A DNA stretch of 64,000 nucleotides from Flavobacteria bacterium BAL38 (GTDB taxonomy: Bacteria > Bacteroidota > Bacteroidia > Flavobacteriales > Flavobacteriaceae), in NCBI GenBank assembly GCA_000169355.1, contig AAXX01000001.1:930001-994000 (forward strand). Direction: 5' to 3'. Position numbers and translations under genes: made by a program. Shown here piece after piece: positions 17,616-26,567 of the stretch. Below the pieces are notes generated by a model. That model ran no database searches and was not told where the DNA came from. It worked only from the letters and a program-made list of their open reading frames with translations. The stretch's first letter is position 1, and the number at the start of each line of letters is the position of its first letter.

Positions 17616-18878
17616 CTATGCTAATTTATTTACCGATTTTGCTACAACCATAGATACGGCGGCATCTCCAGTAACATTTACAGTAGTTCTACACATATCT
17701 AAAGGTCTATCAATTGCAAATATTAATGCTAATCCAGCTTCAGGAATTCCAGCCTGAGCTAACACAATAACTAACATAACCATTCCTGCTCCAGGAACAG
17801 CAGCACTTCCTATAGACGCTAAAGTAGCAGTAACAATAATTCCTAATTGCACCCCTAAAGTTAAATCCATACCAAAAGCTTGTGCAATAAAAACTGCTGC
17901 AACTGCTTGGTATAAACTTGTGCCATCCATGTTAATTGTGGCGCCAATTGGCAATACAAAACTTGCTACTTCGTCATCCACTCCTAAATTATCTACAACT
18001 CGCTCCATAGTAACCGGTAATGTTGCGGCAGAAGAACTTGTAGAAAAGGCCAATAATTGAGCTGGTGCAATTCCGTTAAAGAAAAATTTCGACGTTTTTC
18101 CTGCAAATACTTTTACGATAAATAAGTAGACTAAAATCATAAAAGCCAACCCCAATAAGACGGTTAAACCATACATTCCTAGTGCTTTGAATAAATCTAA
18201 ACTCGGTGATTCGGCTACAATTGCTGCTAATAATGCAAAAACCCCAAAAGGAGAAAAGAGCATTATCAAATCAATCATTTTTAAAATCACTTCATTAAAA
18301 CTATCAAAAAAATCTTTAACTGGTTTCGATTTTTCTTCCGGAATTAAAATCATAGCAATTCCAAAAATTACCGCAAAGAAAATCACTTGCAACATGTTTC
18401 CATTATCGCCAGAAGCTTTAATAATATTATCGGGAACTATATCAATTAAAGATTGTAAAGGCCCAACCTCTTTTTGTTTAGAAGCAGCTTCAATTTTTGT
18501 ATTTGCATCTGAAGTATAATTAGCAACTAATTCTGTTCTTGTTTGTTCTGAAATATAACTTCCTGGCTTGATAAGATTTACAATTACTAATCCGATAGAA
18601 ACAGCTAAAACTGTAGTTAAAACATACATTCCAATCGTTCTTCCTCCCATTTTTGAGAGTTTTGAAATATCTTTTAAGTCCGAAATTCCTTTAATTAATG
18701 ATGCTAAAATCAACGGAACAGCAATTAACTTTAATAAATTAATAAAAATGGTTCCAAATGGTTTTACCCAATCTACAATTACATCTTTTCCCCATTCAAA
18801 TTGAATCAATAAAAAAGCAAATAAAACCCCAAATACCATTCCGAGTAAAATTTGCCAATGTAATGCTAGTTTTTTCAT
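17616..18878 (-). CDS. Dicarboxylate/amino acid:cation symporter (DAACS)
   Basis: A 420-residue inner-membrane transporter of the GltP/DctA family that imports acidic amino acids or C4-dicarboxylates with H+ or Na+. There are eight helices and two re-entrant loops. Motifs are the Ser-rich hairpin AFSTSSSAATLPVTM, NMDGTSLYQAVAAVFIAQ, and the substrate region DRPLDMCRTTVNVTGD near the C-terminus. The exact substrate cannot be read from sequence. It is the first gene of a two-gene unit with the DedA gene. Confidence 0.94.
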   Translation of the reverse strand: MKKLALHWQILLGMVFGVLFAFLLIQFEWGKDVIVDWVKPFGTIFINLLKLIAVPLILASLIKGISDLKDISKLSKMGGRTIGMYVLTTVLAVSIGLVIVNLIKPGSYISEQTRTELVANYTSDANTKIEAASKQKEVGPLQSLIDIVPDNIIKASGDNGNMLQVIFFAVIFGIAMILIPEEKSKPVKDFFDSFNEVILKMIDLIMLFSPFGVFALLAAIVAESPSLDLFKALGMYGLTVLLGLAFMILVYLFIVKVFAGKTSKFFFNGIAPAQLLAFSTSSSAATLPVTMERVVDNLGVDDEVASFVLPIGATINMDGTSLYQAVAAVFIAQAFGMDLTLGVQLGIIVTATLASIGSAAVPGAGMVMLVIVLAQAGIPEAGLALIFAIDRPLDMCRTTVNVTGDAAVSMVVAKSVNKLA

Positions 18879-18963
18879 TATTTACTTAATTTTTTAGATT
18901 GTGAAAATAGGCATATTTTTTTAAAAAATTACTACATTTAGCATGGTTTTAAAAATAACAGAC

Positions 18964-20865
18964 ATGAAAAATTACATTTTTCTCATTTTCAGTATGATAA
19001 GTATGAGTACATTAGCACAACAAAACTTTACACCCGAAACCTTATGGCAATTAGGAAGAGTATCGCCTCTAGGAATATCAAAAGACGGAAAACTATTGGT
19101 CTATAAAGTTGGAACAGCTTCTATCGAAGAAAATAAAATCAATTCAAAATATTACACGATTCCAGTTCAAGGTGGAAATGCTACTTTGGTGGAAGATTAT
19201 AAATCATTATTAGCTGATAAAAACGTTTCTCCTGACGGAAAGTACTTTTTATCTTCTCAAGAAGTAAAAGTAGAAAAGTTATTAGGAAAAGATCTTTATC
19301 CAGAATTATCAAAAACTACAGCTCAAGTTTATACGGGTTTAGATTACCGTCATTGGGACACTTGGAACGACGGAACTCACAACCATGTTTTCTATTCGGA
19401 AAACAAAAAAGATGCTGTTGGAATTGATATCATGCCAAACGAACCGTTTGATGCACCTCAAAAACCTTTTGGAGGTGATGAAGATTATGTTTGGTCTCCA
19501 GACGGAACCAAAATCATCTACGTTTGTAAAAAGAAAGCCGGAACAGCTTATGCAACAAGCACGAATACCGATTTATACGAATACGACTTAGCCACAAAAA
19601 TCACCAAAAACCTTACCGAAAGTAATTTGGGTTATGATATTGCTCCTCAATTTTCACCTAAAGGCGATTTAACTTGGTTACAAATGAAACGTGATGGCTA
19701 TGAAGCGGATAAAAACGATATTATCGTGCGTCATAGAGGATTAGACATTAATTTAACAGCAGGTTGGGACGGAACTGTGGATAGTTTCACATGGAGTAAC
19801 GATGGAAAAAAGGTATATTTCATTGCTGCAATTAAAGGAACAAAACAACTTTTTGAAGTCAATTTCCCTGGTTTAACAAAAATTGCGGTTCGAGTAACGC
19901 AATTAACCGATGGCGATTTTGATGTGAATGGAATTGTTGGTTTCTCAGGAAATTCTGTTTTAGTAACTAGAAACGACATGAATCATGCACCAGAAGTATA
20001 TTCGTATGATTTAGTTAAGAAAACTTGGAAACAAATTACCAAAATTAATGATGAAGCTTATGCTAAAATCAGTGCTTGTAAAACAGAAAAACGATGGGTT
20101 ACAACTACCGATGGTAAAAAGATGTTGGTTTGGGTAATTTTACCTCCAAATTTCGATAAAACAAAAAAATACCCAACGCTATTATACTGCCAAGGCGGAC
20201 CACAAAGTGCACTAACACAATCGTATTCTTTCCGTTGGAATTTCCAATTAATGGCTTCGCAAGGTTATATTATTGTGGCACCAAACCGAAGAGGAATGCC
20301 AGGACACGGAACAGCTTGGAACGAACAAATTTCAGGTGATTGGGGCGGACAAGTTATGGATGATTACTTAGCAGCAATTGACGATGTAGCAAAAGAAGCA
20401 TACGTAGATAAAACACGTTTGGGAGCAGTTGGAGCGAGTTATGGTGGATATTCTGTTTTTTATTTAGCAGGAATTCACAAAAATCGTTTCAAAACATTTA
20501 TTGCTCATGCTGGAATTTTCAATACAGAAAGTATGTATGGAACTACAGAAGAAGTTTTCTTTACGAATTGGGATTCAGGTGGCGCTTATTGGGAAAAAGA
20601 TAATACTACTGCTCAAAAAACGTATAACGAATTCAATCCAATTAAGTTAATTAACAACTGGAATACTCCGATTTTAATTATCCAAGGAGGAAAAGATTAC
20701 CGTGTACCCATTGGACAAGGACAAGAAGCCTTTCAAGCAGCTCAATTAAAAGGAATTAAAAGTAAATTCTTATTGTTCCCAGATGAAAACCATTGGGTAT
20801 TAAAACCACAAAATGCATTGGTTTGGCAAAAAGAATTTTTTGGTTGGTTGAAAGAAACACTTTAA
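18964..20865 (+). CDS. S9 family peptidase (DPP IV / acylaminoacyl-peptidase type), exported
   Basis: ATG 18964 gives a signal peptide (MKNYIFLIFSMISMSTLAQ); ATG 18943 would add seven unneeded residues. A beta-propeller (about 30-380, WSPDGTKI, WSNDGKKV, FSPKGD repeats) precedes an alpha/beta-hydrolase domain. The catalytic serine is S492 in GASYGGYS, the aspartate lies in GGKDYRVPIGQG, and the histidine is in DENHWVLKP. It probably releases dipeptides or acylated residues from peptides in the periplasm, complementing the prolyl oligopeptidase and the secreted proteases encoded nearby. The weak upstream TACATTTA is one base off the -7 consensus. Confidence 0.93.
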   Translation: MKNYIFLIFSMISMSTLAQQNFTPETLWQLGRVSPLGISKDGKLLVYKVGTASIEENKINSKYYTIPVQGGNATLVEDYKSLLADKNVSPDGKYFLSSQEVKVEKLLGKDLYPELSKTTAQVYTGLDYRHWDTWNDGTHNHVFYSENKKDAVGIDIMPNEPFDAPQKPFGGDEDYVWSPDGTKIIYVCKKKAGTAYATSTNTDLYEYDLATKITKNLTESNLGYDIAPQFSPKGDLTWLQMKRDGYEADKNDIIVRHRGLDINLTAGWDGTVDSFTWSNDGKKVYFIAAIKGTKQLFEVNFPGLTKIAVRVTQLTDGDFDVNGIVGFSGNSVLVTRNDMNHAPEVYSYDLVKKTWKQITKINDEAYAKISACKTEKRWVTTTDGKKMLVWVILPPNFDKTKKYPTLLYCQGGPQSALTQSYSFRWNFQLMASQGYIIVAPNRRGMPGHGTAWNEQISGDWGGQVMDDYLAAIDDVAKEAYVDKTRLGAVGASYGGYSVFYLAGIHKNRFKTFIAHAGIFNTESMYGTTEEVFFTNWDSGGAYWEKDNTTAQKTYNEFNPIKLINNWNTPILIIQGGKDYRVPIGQGQEAFQAAQLKGIKSKFLLFPDENHWVLKPQNALVWQKEFFGWLKETL

Positions 20866-20983
20866 AAGTTCAAGGACAAGTTCAAAAAAATTAATTAAAG
20901 CCAAAAGAAATTAATTAAAAGTTTAGGATAAAAATCTGAATTCAAATTTGAGAAGATTCAACTAAAAAAAATGAAAATCAAAA
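20866..20983. other. AT-rich spacer with short direct repeats
   Basis: The spacer contains AATTAATTAAA twice (about 20890 and 20909) and several AAAAAT runs. No gene or clear promoter was found. Confidence 0.4.
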
Positions 20984-21445
20984 ATGAAAAAATACATAAT
21001 AATCTATTACATAATTGTTAATCTAATCTGTTTAATTCCCAGTATTATAAGTGTGTTTTTAGAATTTGATTTTAAATTTAACACCTTGTTTTTCTTCACT
21101 TTTAGTTTATTAAATGTTATAGCCATTTCATCTGTTTATCTTAATCGAGTGGTAAAACCTTCTTTGTATTTTCTTGCACTAACAAACTTAATTCAGGCAT
21201 TTACGTTTGTATTCTTGGGGTTTTCATATAAGTTTTTACTTGGACCAGATATTTCTTTCTTTATAATTGACGATGGAGATTTATCAACAAGATTTACAGC
21301 AATATTTTATAACATCATATTCGATTTAGACTCATTTAATATTGATGATAATTTTATGTTTGGATTTAACTTTTTGCACTTTTGGCTATTCTTGTTTTTC
21401 AATAAATTAATTATTGAAGAAAAAAAACTTAAAACTAATCTTTAG
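20984..21445 (+). CDS. Hypothetical four-helix membrane protein
   Basis: A 153-residue protein that I do not recognise. Four hydrophobic segments are visible, at about residues 4-24, 32-50, 60-85 and 122-142. Between the third and fourth lies a polar loop rich in Asp (DDGDLSTRF, DLDSFNIDDN). The C-terminus is Lys-rich. It stands alone, 118 bp after the S9 peptidase gene and before a strong bidirectional terminator. AT-rich codons and frequent Phe suit an AT-rich integral membrane protein. Confidence 0.7.
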   Translation: MKKYIIIYYIIVNLICLIPSIISVFLEFDFKFNTLFFFTFSLLNVIAISSVYLNRVVKPSLYFLALTNLIQAFTFVFLGFSYKFLLGPDISFFIIDDGDLSTRFTAIFYNIIFDLDSFNIDDNFMFGFNFLHFWLFLFFNKLIIEEKKLKTNL

Positions 21446-21465
21446 AAATTAAAAGTAACAAACAT

Positions 21466-21502
21466 AAAAAAAGCGATTTCAAATTGAAATCGCTTTTTGG
21501 TT
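21466..21502. terminator. Bidirectional terminator between convergent genes
   Basis: AAAAGCGATTTCAA (21469-21482) and TTGAAATCGCTTTT (21484-21497) form a 14-bp stem with a 1-nt centre. T-rich tracts lie on both sides. It ends accC on the minus strand. Confidence 0.9.
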
Positions 21503-21504
21503 TT

Positions 21505-22854
21505 TTATTCTTGAGGGTCTTTCATCACAAAAGATTCCATGAATTTTGTAGTGTAATTTCCAGCCACATAATCTGGTTCGTCCATTAATTGTCTGTGGAA
21601 TGGAATAGTGGTTTTGATTCCTTCAATTACGAACTCATCTAAAGCACGCTTCATTTTATTGATAGCCTCTTCTCTCGATTGAGCAGTTGTAATCAACTTA
21701 GCAATCATCGAGTCATAATTTGGCGGAATTGTATATCCTGCATAAACGTGCGTATCTAAACGTACTCCGTGTCCTCCTGGCGCATGTAAAACCGTAATTT
21801 TACCTGGTGAGGGGCGGAAGTCGTTATATGGATCTTCTGCATTTATACGACATTCTATTGAGTGTAATTGTGGAAAGTAGTTTTTACCCGAAATAGGCAC
21901 ACCTGCCGCTACCATAATTTGCTCACGAATTAAATCATAATCAACAACTTGTTCTGTAATAGGGTGTTCTACTTGAATACGAGTATTCATTTCCATGAAG
22001 TAGAAATTTCTATGTTTATCTACTAAGAACTCTACCGTTCCAGCGCCTTCATATTTAATGTATTCTGCTGCTTTAACTGCTGCGGTTCCCATTGCTTCAC
22101 GCAATTCGTCAGTCATAAATGGTGACGGAGTTTCCTCTGTTAATTTTTGGTGACGACGTTGAACTGAACAGTCTCTTTCTGAAAGGTGACACGCTTTTCC
22201 ATAAGAATCTCCAACTACTTGAATTTCGATATGACGTGGTTCTTCGATTAATTTTTCTAAGTACATGCCATCATTACCAAATGCTGCTGCAGACTCTTGA
22301 CGAGCACCTTCCCAAGCTTTTAATAAATCTTCTTTTTTCCATACAGCACGCATACCTTTACCACCACCACCAGCAGTTGCTTTAAGCATAACTGGATAAC
22401 CAAATTCATCGGCTAATTTTTCGGCTTCTTCATACGAATCTAAAATACCTACAGATCCTGGTACACATGGCACACCTGCTTCAATCATAGTTGATTTTGC
22501 TGATGCTTTGTCTCCCATACGGTCAATCATTTCAGGAGAAGCTCCAATAAATTTTATGCCGTGCTCTTGACAAATTTTTGAAAACTTAGCATTTTCAGAT
22601 AAGAATCCGTATCCTGGATGAATAGCGTCTGCATTTGTTATTTCTGCTGCCGCTATAATATTAGACATTTTTAAGTAAGATAAATTACTTGGAGGAGGTC
22701 CAATACAAACCGCTTCATCAGCAAATTTTACATGCAAACTTTCAGCATCTGCTGTAGAATAAACCGCAACGGTTTTAATGCCCATTTCTCTACAGGTTCT
22801 AATTACACGAAGTGCAATTTCCCCTCTATTGGCAATTAATATTTTTTTAAACAT
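21505..22854 (-). CDS. accC: Acetyl-CoA carboxylase, biotin carboxylase subunit
   Basis: ATP-dependent carboxylation of the biotin on AccB, the first step of malonyl-CoA synthesis. The 449-residue length is standard. Visible signs: N-terminal [31 protein letters not shown], the ATP-grasp Gly-rich loop [12 protein letters not shown], the [10 protein letters not shown] strand, and the catalytic region [16 protein letters not shown]. It is the last gene of the fabH-accB-accC unit, 109 bp after accB, with repeats in that gap. Confidence 0.97.
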   Translation of the reverse strand: MFKKILIANRGEIALRVIRTCREMGIKTVAVYSTADAESLHVKFADEAVCIGPPPSNLSYLKMSNIIAAAEITNADAIHPGYGFLSENAKFSKICQEHGIKFIGASPEMIDRMGDKASAKSTMIEAGVPCVPGSVGILDSYEEAEKLADEFGYPVMLKATAGGGGKGMRAVWKKEDLLKAWEGARQESAAAFGNDGMYLEKLIEEPRHIEIQVVGDSYGKACHLSERDCSVQRRHQKLTEETPSPFMTDELREAMGTAAVKAAEYIKYEGAGTVEFLVDKHRNFYFMEMNTRIQVEHPITEQVVDYDLIREQIMVAAGVPISGKNYFPQLHSIECRINAEDPYNDFRPSPGKITVLHAPGGHGVRLDTHVYAGYTIPPNYDSMIAKLITTAQSREEAINKMKRALDEFVIEGIKTTIPFHRQLMDEPDYVAGNYTTKFMESFVMKDPQE

Positions 22855-22867
22855 GTTTCTTTCATTA

Positions 22868-22948
22868 GATAATTAGACAATGTGTCAATTAGACAATTAT
22901 AAAGATAGACGTTCTACCTTCTTGTCATCCTGAGCTACGTCGAAGGGC
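22868..22948. repeat. Intergenic repeats inside the accB-accC gap
   Basis: AATTAGACAAT occurs twice (about 22870-22880 and 22887-22897). It is followed by TCATCCTGAGCTACGTCGAAGG (about 22925-22946), a wording I recall as a widespread short dispersed repeat in bacterial genomes. The gap of 109 bp is long for neighbouring acc genes. Confidence 0.55.
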
Positions 22949-22963
22949 TAACTTCTAACTTTA

Positions 22964-23449
22964 TTAAGATGGATCAACTAAGAATAATGGTTGATCAAAT
23001 TCAACAGGTGACGAATCGTCAACTAAAATTTTAACGATTTTTCCAGAAACTTCTGATTCGATTTCGTTAAATAATTTCATTGCTTCAATTACACAAAGAA
23101 CATCTCCTTTTCCGATAGTAGTACCTACTTCAACAAACATTGGTTTATCTGGTGCTGGTTTTCTATAGAAAGTTCCAATAATTGGAGATTTTACTGTAAT
23201 ATATTTTGAATTATCATCAGAAGCTGGAGCAGCAACCGCGTCAGAAACAGCTGGAGATGCTACTACTTGAGGAGCTGCCATTTGAGGAACAGCTTGCATT
23301 GGCATTTGTTGCACGTAAGTTGTAGTGCTTTCAGTTCCTTCAGCAGTCGTTTTTATGGTGATTTTAAAATCGTCCATTTCTAATTTTACTTCTGTAGCGC
23401 CTGATTTGGCTACAAATTTGATTAGGTTTTGAATCTCTCTAATATCCAT
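22964..23449 (-). CDS. accB: Acetyl-CoA carboxylase, biotin carboxyl carrier protein
   Basis: Carries biotin for acetyl-CoA carboxylase. The order is: an N-terminal helical segment (MDIREIQNLIKFVAKSGATEVKLEM), a Pro/Ala-rich flexible linker (about residues 45-80), and a biotinyl domain with the biotinylated lysine K125 in IEAMKLFNEIE and the thumb-containing strand region. The 161-residue length is normal. Downstream of fabH by 26 bp and upstream of accC. Confidence 0.97.
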   Translation of the reverse strand: MDIREIQNLIKFVAKSGATEVKLEMDDFKITIKTTAEGTESTTTYVQQMPMQAVPQMAAPQVVASPAVSDAVAAPASDDNSKYITVKSPIIGTFYRKPAPDKPMFVEVGTTIGKGDVLCVIEAMKLFNEIESEVSGKIVKILVDDSSPVEFDQPLFLVDPS

Positions 23450-23475
23450 ACTATTTGATTTAGTTTAGTTAGTTT

Positions 23476-24471
23476 TTATTTTGTGTAAGCCCATTTTAAA
23501 TAGATAGCGCCCCATGTAAATCCGCCACCAAAAGCTGCAAAGATAATATTATCTCCTTTTTTTAATTGGTTTTCGAAATCTGACAATAATAAAGGTAGGG
23601 TTGCCGAAGTAGTATTTCCGTATTTTTGAATATTGATTAAGACTTTAGATTCGTCTAATGCCATACGATTAGCAGTTGCATCAATAATTCTTCTGTTTGC
23701 CTGATGTGCTACTAACCAATTGATATCGTCGTGAGACAAATTGTTTCGTTGCATGATTTTTTCACTCACATCAGCCATTCCAGAAACGGCGTATTTGAAA
23801 ACCGTTTTTCCATCTTGAAAAACAAAATGTTCTTTGTTTTTAACGGTTTCTTCAGAAGGAGGTAAAATAGAACCACCTGCTTCAATTTTTAAAAATTCTC
23901 TTCCAATTCCATCGCTTTTTAAGATTTCATCTTGTAATCCTAAACCTTCTGTATTTGGTTCAAATAAAACAGCTCCAGCTCCATCACCAAAGATGATACA
24001 AGTGGCTCTGTCTGTATAATCAATAATTGATGACATTTTATCGGCACCAATTAATAAAACTTTTTTGTATTTTCCAGATGCTATATATGCTGATGCTGTA
24101 GACATTCCGAAAAGGAAACTAGAACAAGCAGCTTGCAAGTCATATGAAAATGCATTAGTTGCTCCAATTTGTGTAGCCACATAAACTCCTGTTGATGCCA
24201 CTGGCATATCTGGTGTTGCCGTTGCCATAATCACTAAATCAATCTCTTTAGGATCTAAATTAGCTTTTTCTAATAAGTTTTGAGCGGCTTTAATTGCCAT
24301 AAAAGAGGTACCTTGCCCTTCTTCTTTTAACAATCTTCTTTCTTTAATTCCGGTACGAGTGGTAATCCATTCGTCATTAGTGTCTACTAGTGTTTCCAAT
24401 ACTTGATTCGACAGAACAAAGTCGGGAACATAAGAACCTACTGCCGTAATTGCTGCTGTTATTTTATTCAT
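23476..24471 (-). CDS. fabH: 3-oxoacyl-ACP synthase III (KAS III)
   Basis: Starts fatty-acid synthesis by condensing acetyl-CoA or a branched acyl-CoA with malonyl-ACP. The triad is visible: C116 in AACSSFLFG, the histidine in AHQANRRI, and the asparagine in INIQKYGNTTSATLP. The start MNKITAAITAVGSYVPD and length (331) match the family. Upstream are a terminator behind rpmF and two adjoining inverted repeats, suggesting its own regulated promoter. It lies 26 bp before accB, so acetyl-CoA carboxylase and the first condensing enzyme are made together. Confidence 0.97.
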   Translation of the reverse strand: MNKITAAITAVGSYVPDFVLSNQVLETLVDTNDEWITTRTGIKERRLLKEEGQGTSFMAIKAAQNLLEKANLDPKEIDLVIMATATPDMPVASTGVYVATQIGATNAFSYDLQAACSSFLFGMSTASAYIASGKYKKVLLIGADKMSSIIDYTDRATCIIFGDGAGAVLFEPNTEGLGLQDEILKSDGIGREFLKIEAGGSILPPSEETVKNKEHFVFQDGKTVFKYAVSGMADVSEKIMQRNNLSHDDINWLVAHQANRRIIDATANRMALDESKVLINIQKYGNTTSATLPLLLSDFENQLKKGDNIIFAAFGGGFTWGAIYLKWAYTK

Positions 24472-24499
24472 CTTCGATTAATTTTTCCTCTTGAACTTT

Positions 24500-24576
24500 T
24501 AGGATTCAAAAAGTGGTGGAAATTACAAAAAAAATTTCAAACGAATCCTATTCGATTTTATAAATTATAATCGAAT
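24500..24576 (-). promoter_or_regulatory. Two adjoining inverted repeats before fabH
   Basis: TAGGATTC (24500-24507) pairs with GAATCCTA (24543-24550). ATTCGATT (24550-24557) pairs with AATCGAAT (24569-24576). The two dyads share one base. They lie between the rpmF terminator and the fabH start, where an operator would be expected. No perfect TAnnTTTG was found here. Confidence 0.45.
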
Positions 24577-24583
24577 GGTTACT

Positions 24584-24615
24584 TAACAAAAAAACTCTCA
24601 CAAAGTGAGAGTTTT
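24584..24615 (-). terminator. Terminator after rpmF
   Basis: AAAACTCTCAC (24591-24601) pairs with GTGAGAGTTTT (24605-24615) around an AAA loop. On the minus strand a run of T follows. It separates yceD-rpmF from fabH-accB-accC. Confidence 0.85.
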
Positions 24616-24634
24616 CTCTATTTTTTTGACGTAA

Positions 24635-24829
24635 TTAAGCTACTGCTTCATTTTTATCAATTACAACTTGACCTCTGTAGTACATTTTACCTTCATGCCA
24701 GTAAGCTCTGTGGTATAAGTGTGCCTCACCAGTTATTGGACATGTTGCGATTTGAGCAACTGTCGCTTTGTAATGTGTTCTTCTTTTATCTCTTCTTGTA
24801 GACGACTGTCTTCTCTTAGGATGTGCCAT
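24635..24829 (-). CDS. rpmF: 50S ribosomal protein L32
   Basis: A 64-residue basic ribosomal protein. It has the family start [22 protein letters not shown]. The zinc motif of many L32 proteins is reduced to a single Cys (CPITGE), as in C-minus paralogues. It starts 9 bp after yceD (DUF177), its usual partner, and is followed by a strong terminator. Confidence 0.96.
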   Translation of the reverse strand: MAHPKRRQSSTRRDKRRTHYKATVAQIATCPITGEAHLYHRAYWHEGKMYYRGQVVIDKNEAVA

Positions 24830-24838
24830 TGTTCTATT

Positions 24839-25378
24839 TTATTTATCCGTTAATAGTTTTTTTAAATTCTCCCATCTAGGGTCAATATCATTATTTTGTT
24901 CTTCTTCTTTTTTATTTTCTCCTGGAGAAAGCGATTCCAATTTTTCGATTACATGGGTTAAAGATCCGTCTTTAATCCCTGGATGTACTCTTCTTAGAGG
25001 AACAGACAATATAATAGACTCATATATATATTGCGCCACATTTACTTGAAACTCACCATGAGGTAAAATGAGCAACTCCTCATTATCATCATTAAAGGCA
25101 TCTCCAAACTTAACTAAAAGTTTTAATTTTCCTTTTATTGGCAAATCAAACTCTTCTCCTGAAACATCACAAGGTACATTTACTGTCCCTTTATGTTTAA
25201 AATCGAGCTCAAGCATTGTGCTTTTCTTCTCCAAAACAATATCTACTTTGACTGATACATTATTAAATTCATCATAATCAAAGCTCTCAAAGAACGTATT
25301 ATCTATTTGATAATCAAACTGATGCTTCCCTAATTTTAATCCCACAAAAGGAATTAAATATTCTTTTAAATTGTTCAT
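24839..25378 (-). CDS. DUF177 (YceD) family protein
   Basis: A 179-residue protein of the YceD/DUF177 family, linked in other bacteria to 23S rRNA accumulation, and typically found upstream of rpmF, as here. Family signs are the central CDVSGEEFDLPIKGKLKLLVKFGD region, where a Cys-containing turn precedes strands, the acidic DDNEELLILPHGEFQVNVAQYIYESIILSVPLRRVHPG segment (given in parts: LPHGEFQVN, SVPLRRVHPG), and the C-terminal DPRWENLKKLL. No membrane segment. It precedes rpmF by 9 bp. Confidence 0.92.
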   Translation of the reverse strand: MNNLKEYLIPFVGLKLGKHQFDYQIDNTFFESFDYDEFNNVSVKVDIVLEKKSTMLELDFKHKGTVNVPCDVSGEEFDLPIKGKLKLLVKFGDAFNDDNEELLILPHGEFQVNVAQYIYESIILSVPLRRVHPGIKDGSLTHVIEKLESLSPGENKKEEEQNNDIDPRWENLKKLLTDK

Positions 25379-25459
25379 AACAACAGTTTTACCTTTTTAA
25401 AAGGTGTGCAAAGATATAAAATATTTATAAATTCAAACTAGTTGTAAACATTTTTTTGT

Positions 25460-26509
25460 TTATAACTGCTTTTCTTTTGTTTTTAAAGGGTTTTTAATTA
25501 GCTCTTGATAGTCATTTCTTTTTTTATAAATATCAATTGCTAAATAAACTGCCTCTTTAAATGACTCGTGATTAGCCACTCCTTTACCTGCAATTTCATA
25601 TGCAGTGCCATGATCTGGCGAAGTCCTAATTTTATTTAATCCTGCTGTGTAATTTACTCCATTACCAAACGACAACGTTTTAAAAGGAATTAATCCTTGA
25701 TCGTGATAGGTTGCAATTACCGCATCGTATTTCTCATATTGTGCCGAACCGAAAAATCCATCAGCTGGAAAAGGACCAAAAACCATATTACCAGCTTCAA
25801 ATAATTTTTTTAGAGCAGGTTTTATAATTTTTTCTTCTTCTTGACCAATAACGCCATTATCTCCAGAATGTGGATTTAATCCTAAAACTGCCACTTTTGG
25901 TTTTTCAATTTCAAAATCTTGTTTTAACGTTTGAATGATAGTTTTGATTTTGTTTGAAATTAATTTTTCATTCAAATGCTTCGCTACTTCATTTACTGGA
26001 ACATGATCCGTTAGTAAACCAACACGCAAATCATCGTGAACCATTAACATTAAAGCATCACCTTCCAACTCTTTATCTAAATAATCAGTATGTCCCGGAA
26101 ATTTAAATTCTTCCGACTGAATATTATACTTATTAATGGGAGCGGTAACTAAAACATCAACCAAACCTTCTTTCAATGCTTTTGTTGCAGCTACAAAAGA
26201 TTTTATTGCATAACTACCAACAACATCATCATTTTTTCCAAACTCCAAATTCACTCCTTCTCTCCAAACATTTAAGACATTGATTTTACCAACAACTAAT
26301 TGTTCTATTTTATCAATACCATGAATGGCAAGATCTAATTTTAATTCCTTCTTTAAAAAAGATATGATTTTTACATTAGCAAAAATTACGGGTGTACATA
26401 ATTCTAACATTCGAATATCTTCGAAGGTTTTTAAAATGACTTCGCTTCCAATACCATTTAAATCTCCAATCGAAATTCCTACAATTATATTTTCTGCTTT
26501 TTTAACCAT
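25460..26509 (-). CDS. pdxA: 4-hydroxythreonine-4-phosphate dehydrogenase
   Basis: Oxidises 4-phosphohydroxy-L-threonine with NAD in pyridoxal-phosphate synthesis (DXP-dependent route). Motifs: start VGISIGDLNGIGSEV, TAPINK (residues about 143-148), FPGHTDYL with a metal-binding histidine, GLNPHSGDNG, ATYHDQGLIP, and the C-terminal RTSPDHGTAYEIAGKG. The 349-residue length is normal. It is divergent from ribE. A CACATTTG sequence just before its ATG is one base off the -7 consensus. It may run into the yceD-rpmF unit after 81 bp. Confidence 0.96.
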   Translation of the reverse strand: MVKKAENIIVGISIGDLNGIGSEVILKTFEDIRMLELCTPVIFANVKIISFLKKELKLDLAIHGIDKIEQLVVGKINVLNVWREGVNLEFGKNDDVVGSYAIKSFVAATKALKEGLVDVLVTAPINKYNIQSEEFKFPGHTDYLDKELEGDALMLMVHDDLRVGLLTDHVPVNEVAKHLNEKLISNKIKTIIQTLKQDFEIEKPKVAVLGLNPHSGDNGVIGQEEEKIIKPALKKLFEAGNMVFGPFPADGFFGSAQYEKYDAVIATYHDQGLIPFKTLSFGNGVNYTAGLNKIRTSPDHGTAYEIAGKGVANHESFKEAVYLAIDIYKKRNDYQELIKNPLKTKEKQL

Positions 26510-26529
26510 AACAAATGTGATTTATTGCT

Positions 26530-26537
26530 TACTTTTG
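26530..26537 (+). promoter_or_regulatory. -7 promoter element of ribE
   Basis: TACTTTTG is a full TAnnTTTG match, 30 nt before ATG 26568, in the 58-bp space between the divergent pdxA and ribE genes. Confidence 0.55.
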
Positions 26538-26567
26538 AAATGCAAATTTAGTAAAATTAAATCAGTT

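Noticed and set aside
26325..26567. N-terminal extension of ribE
   Set aside because: It is antisense to pdxA and precedes the invariant MFTGII start and the -7 element.
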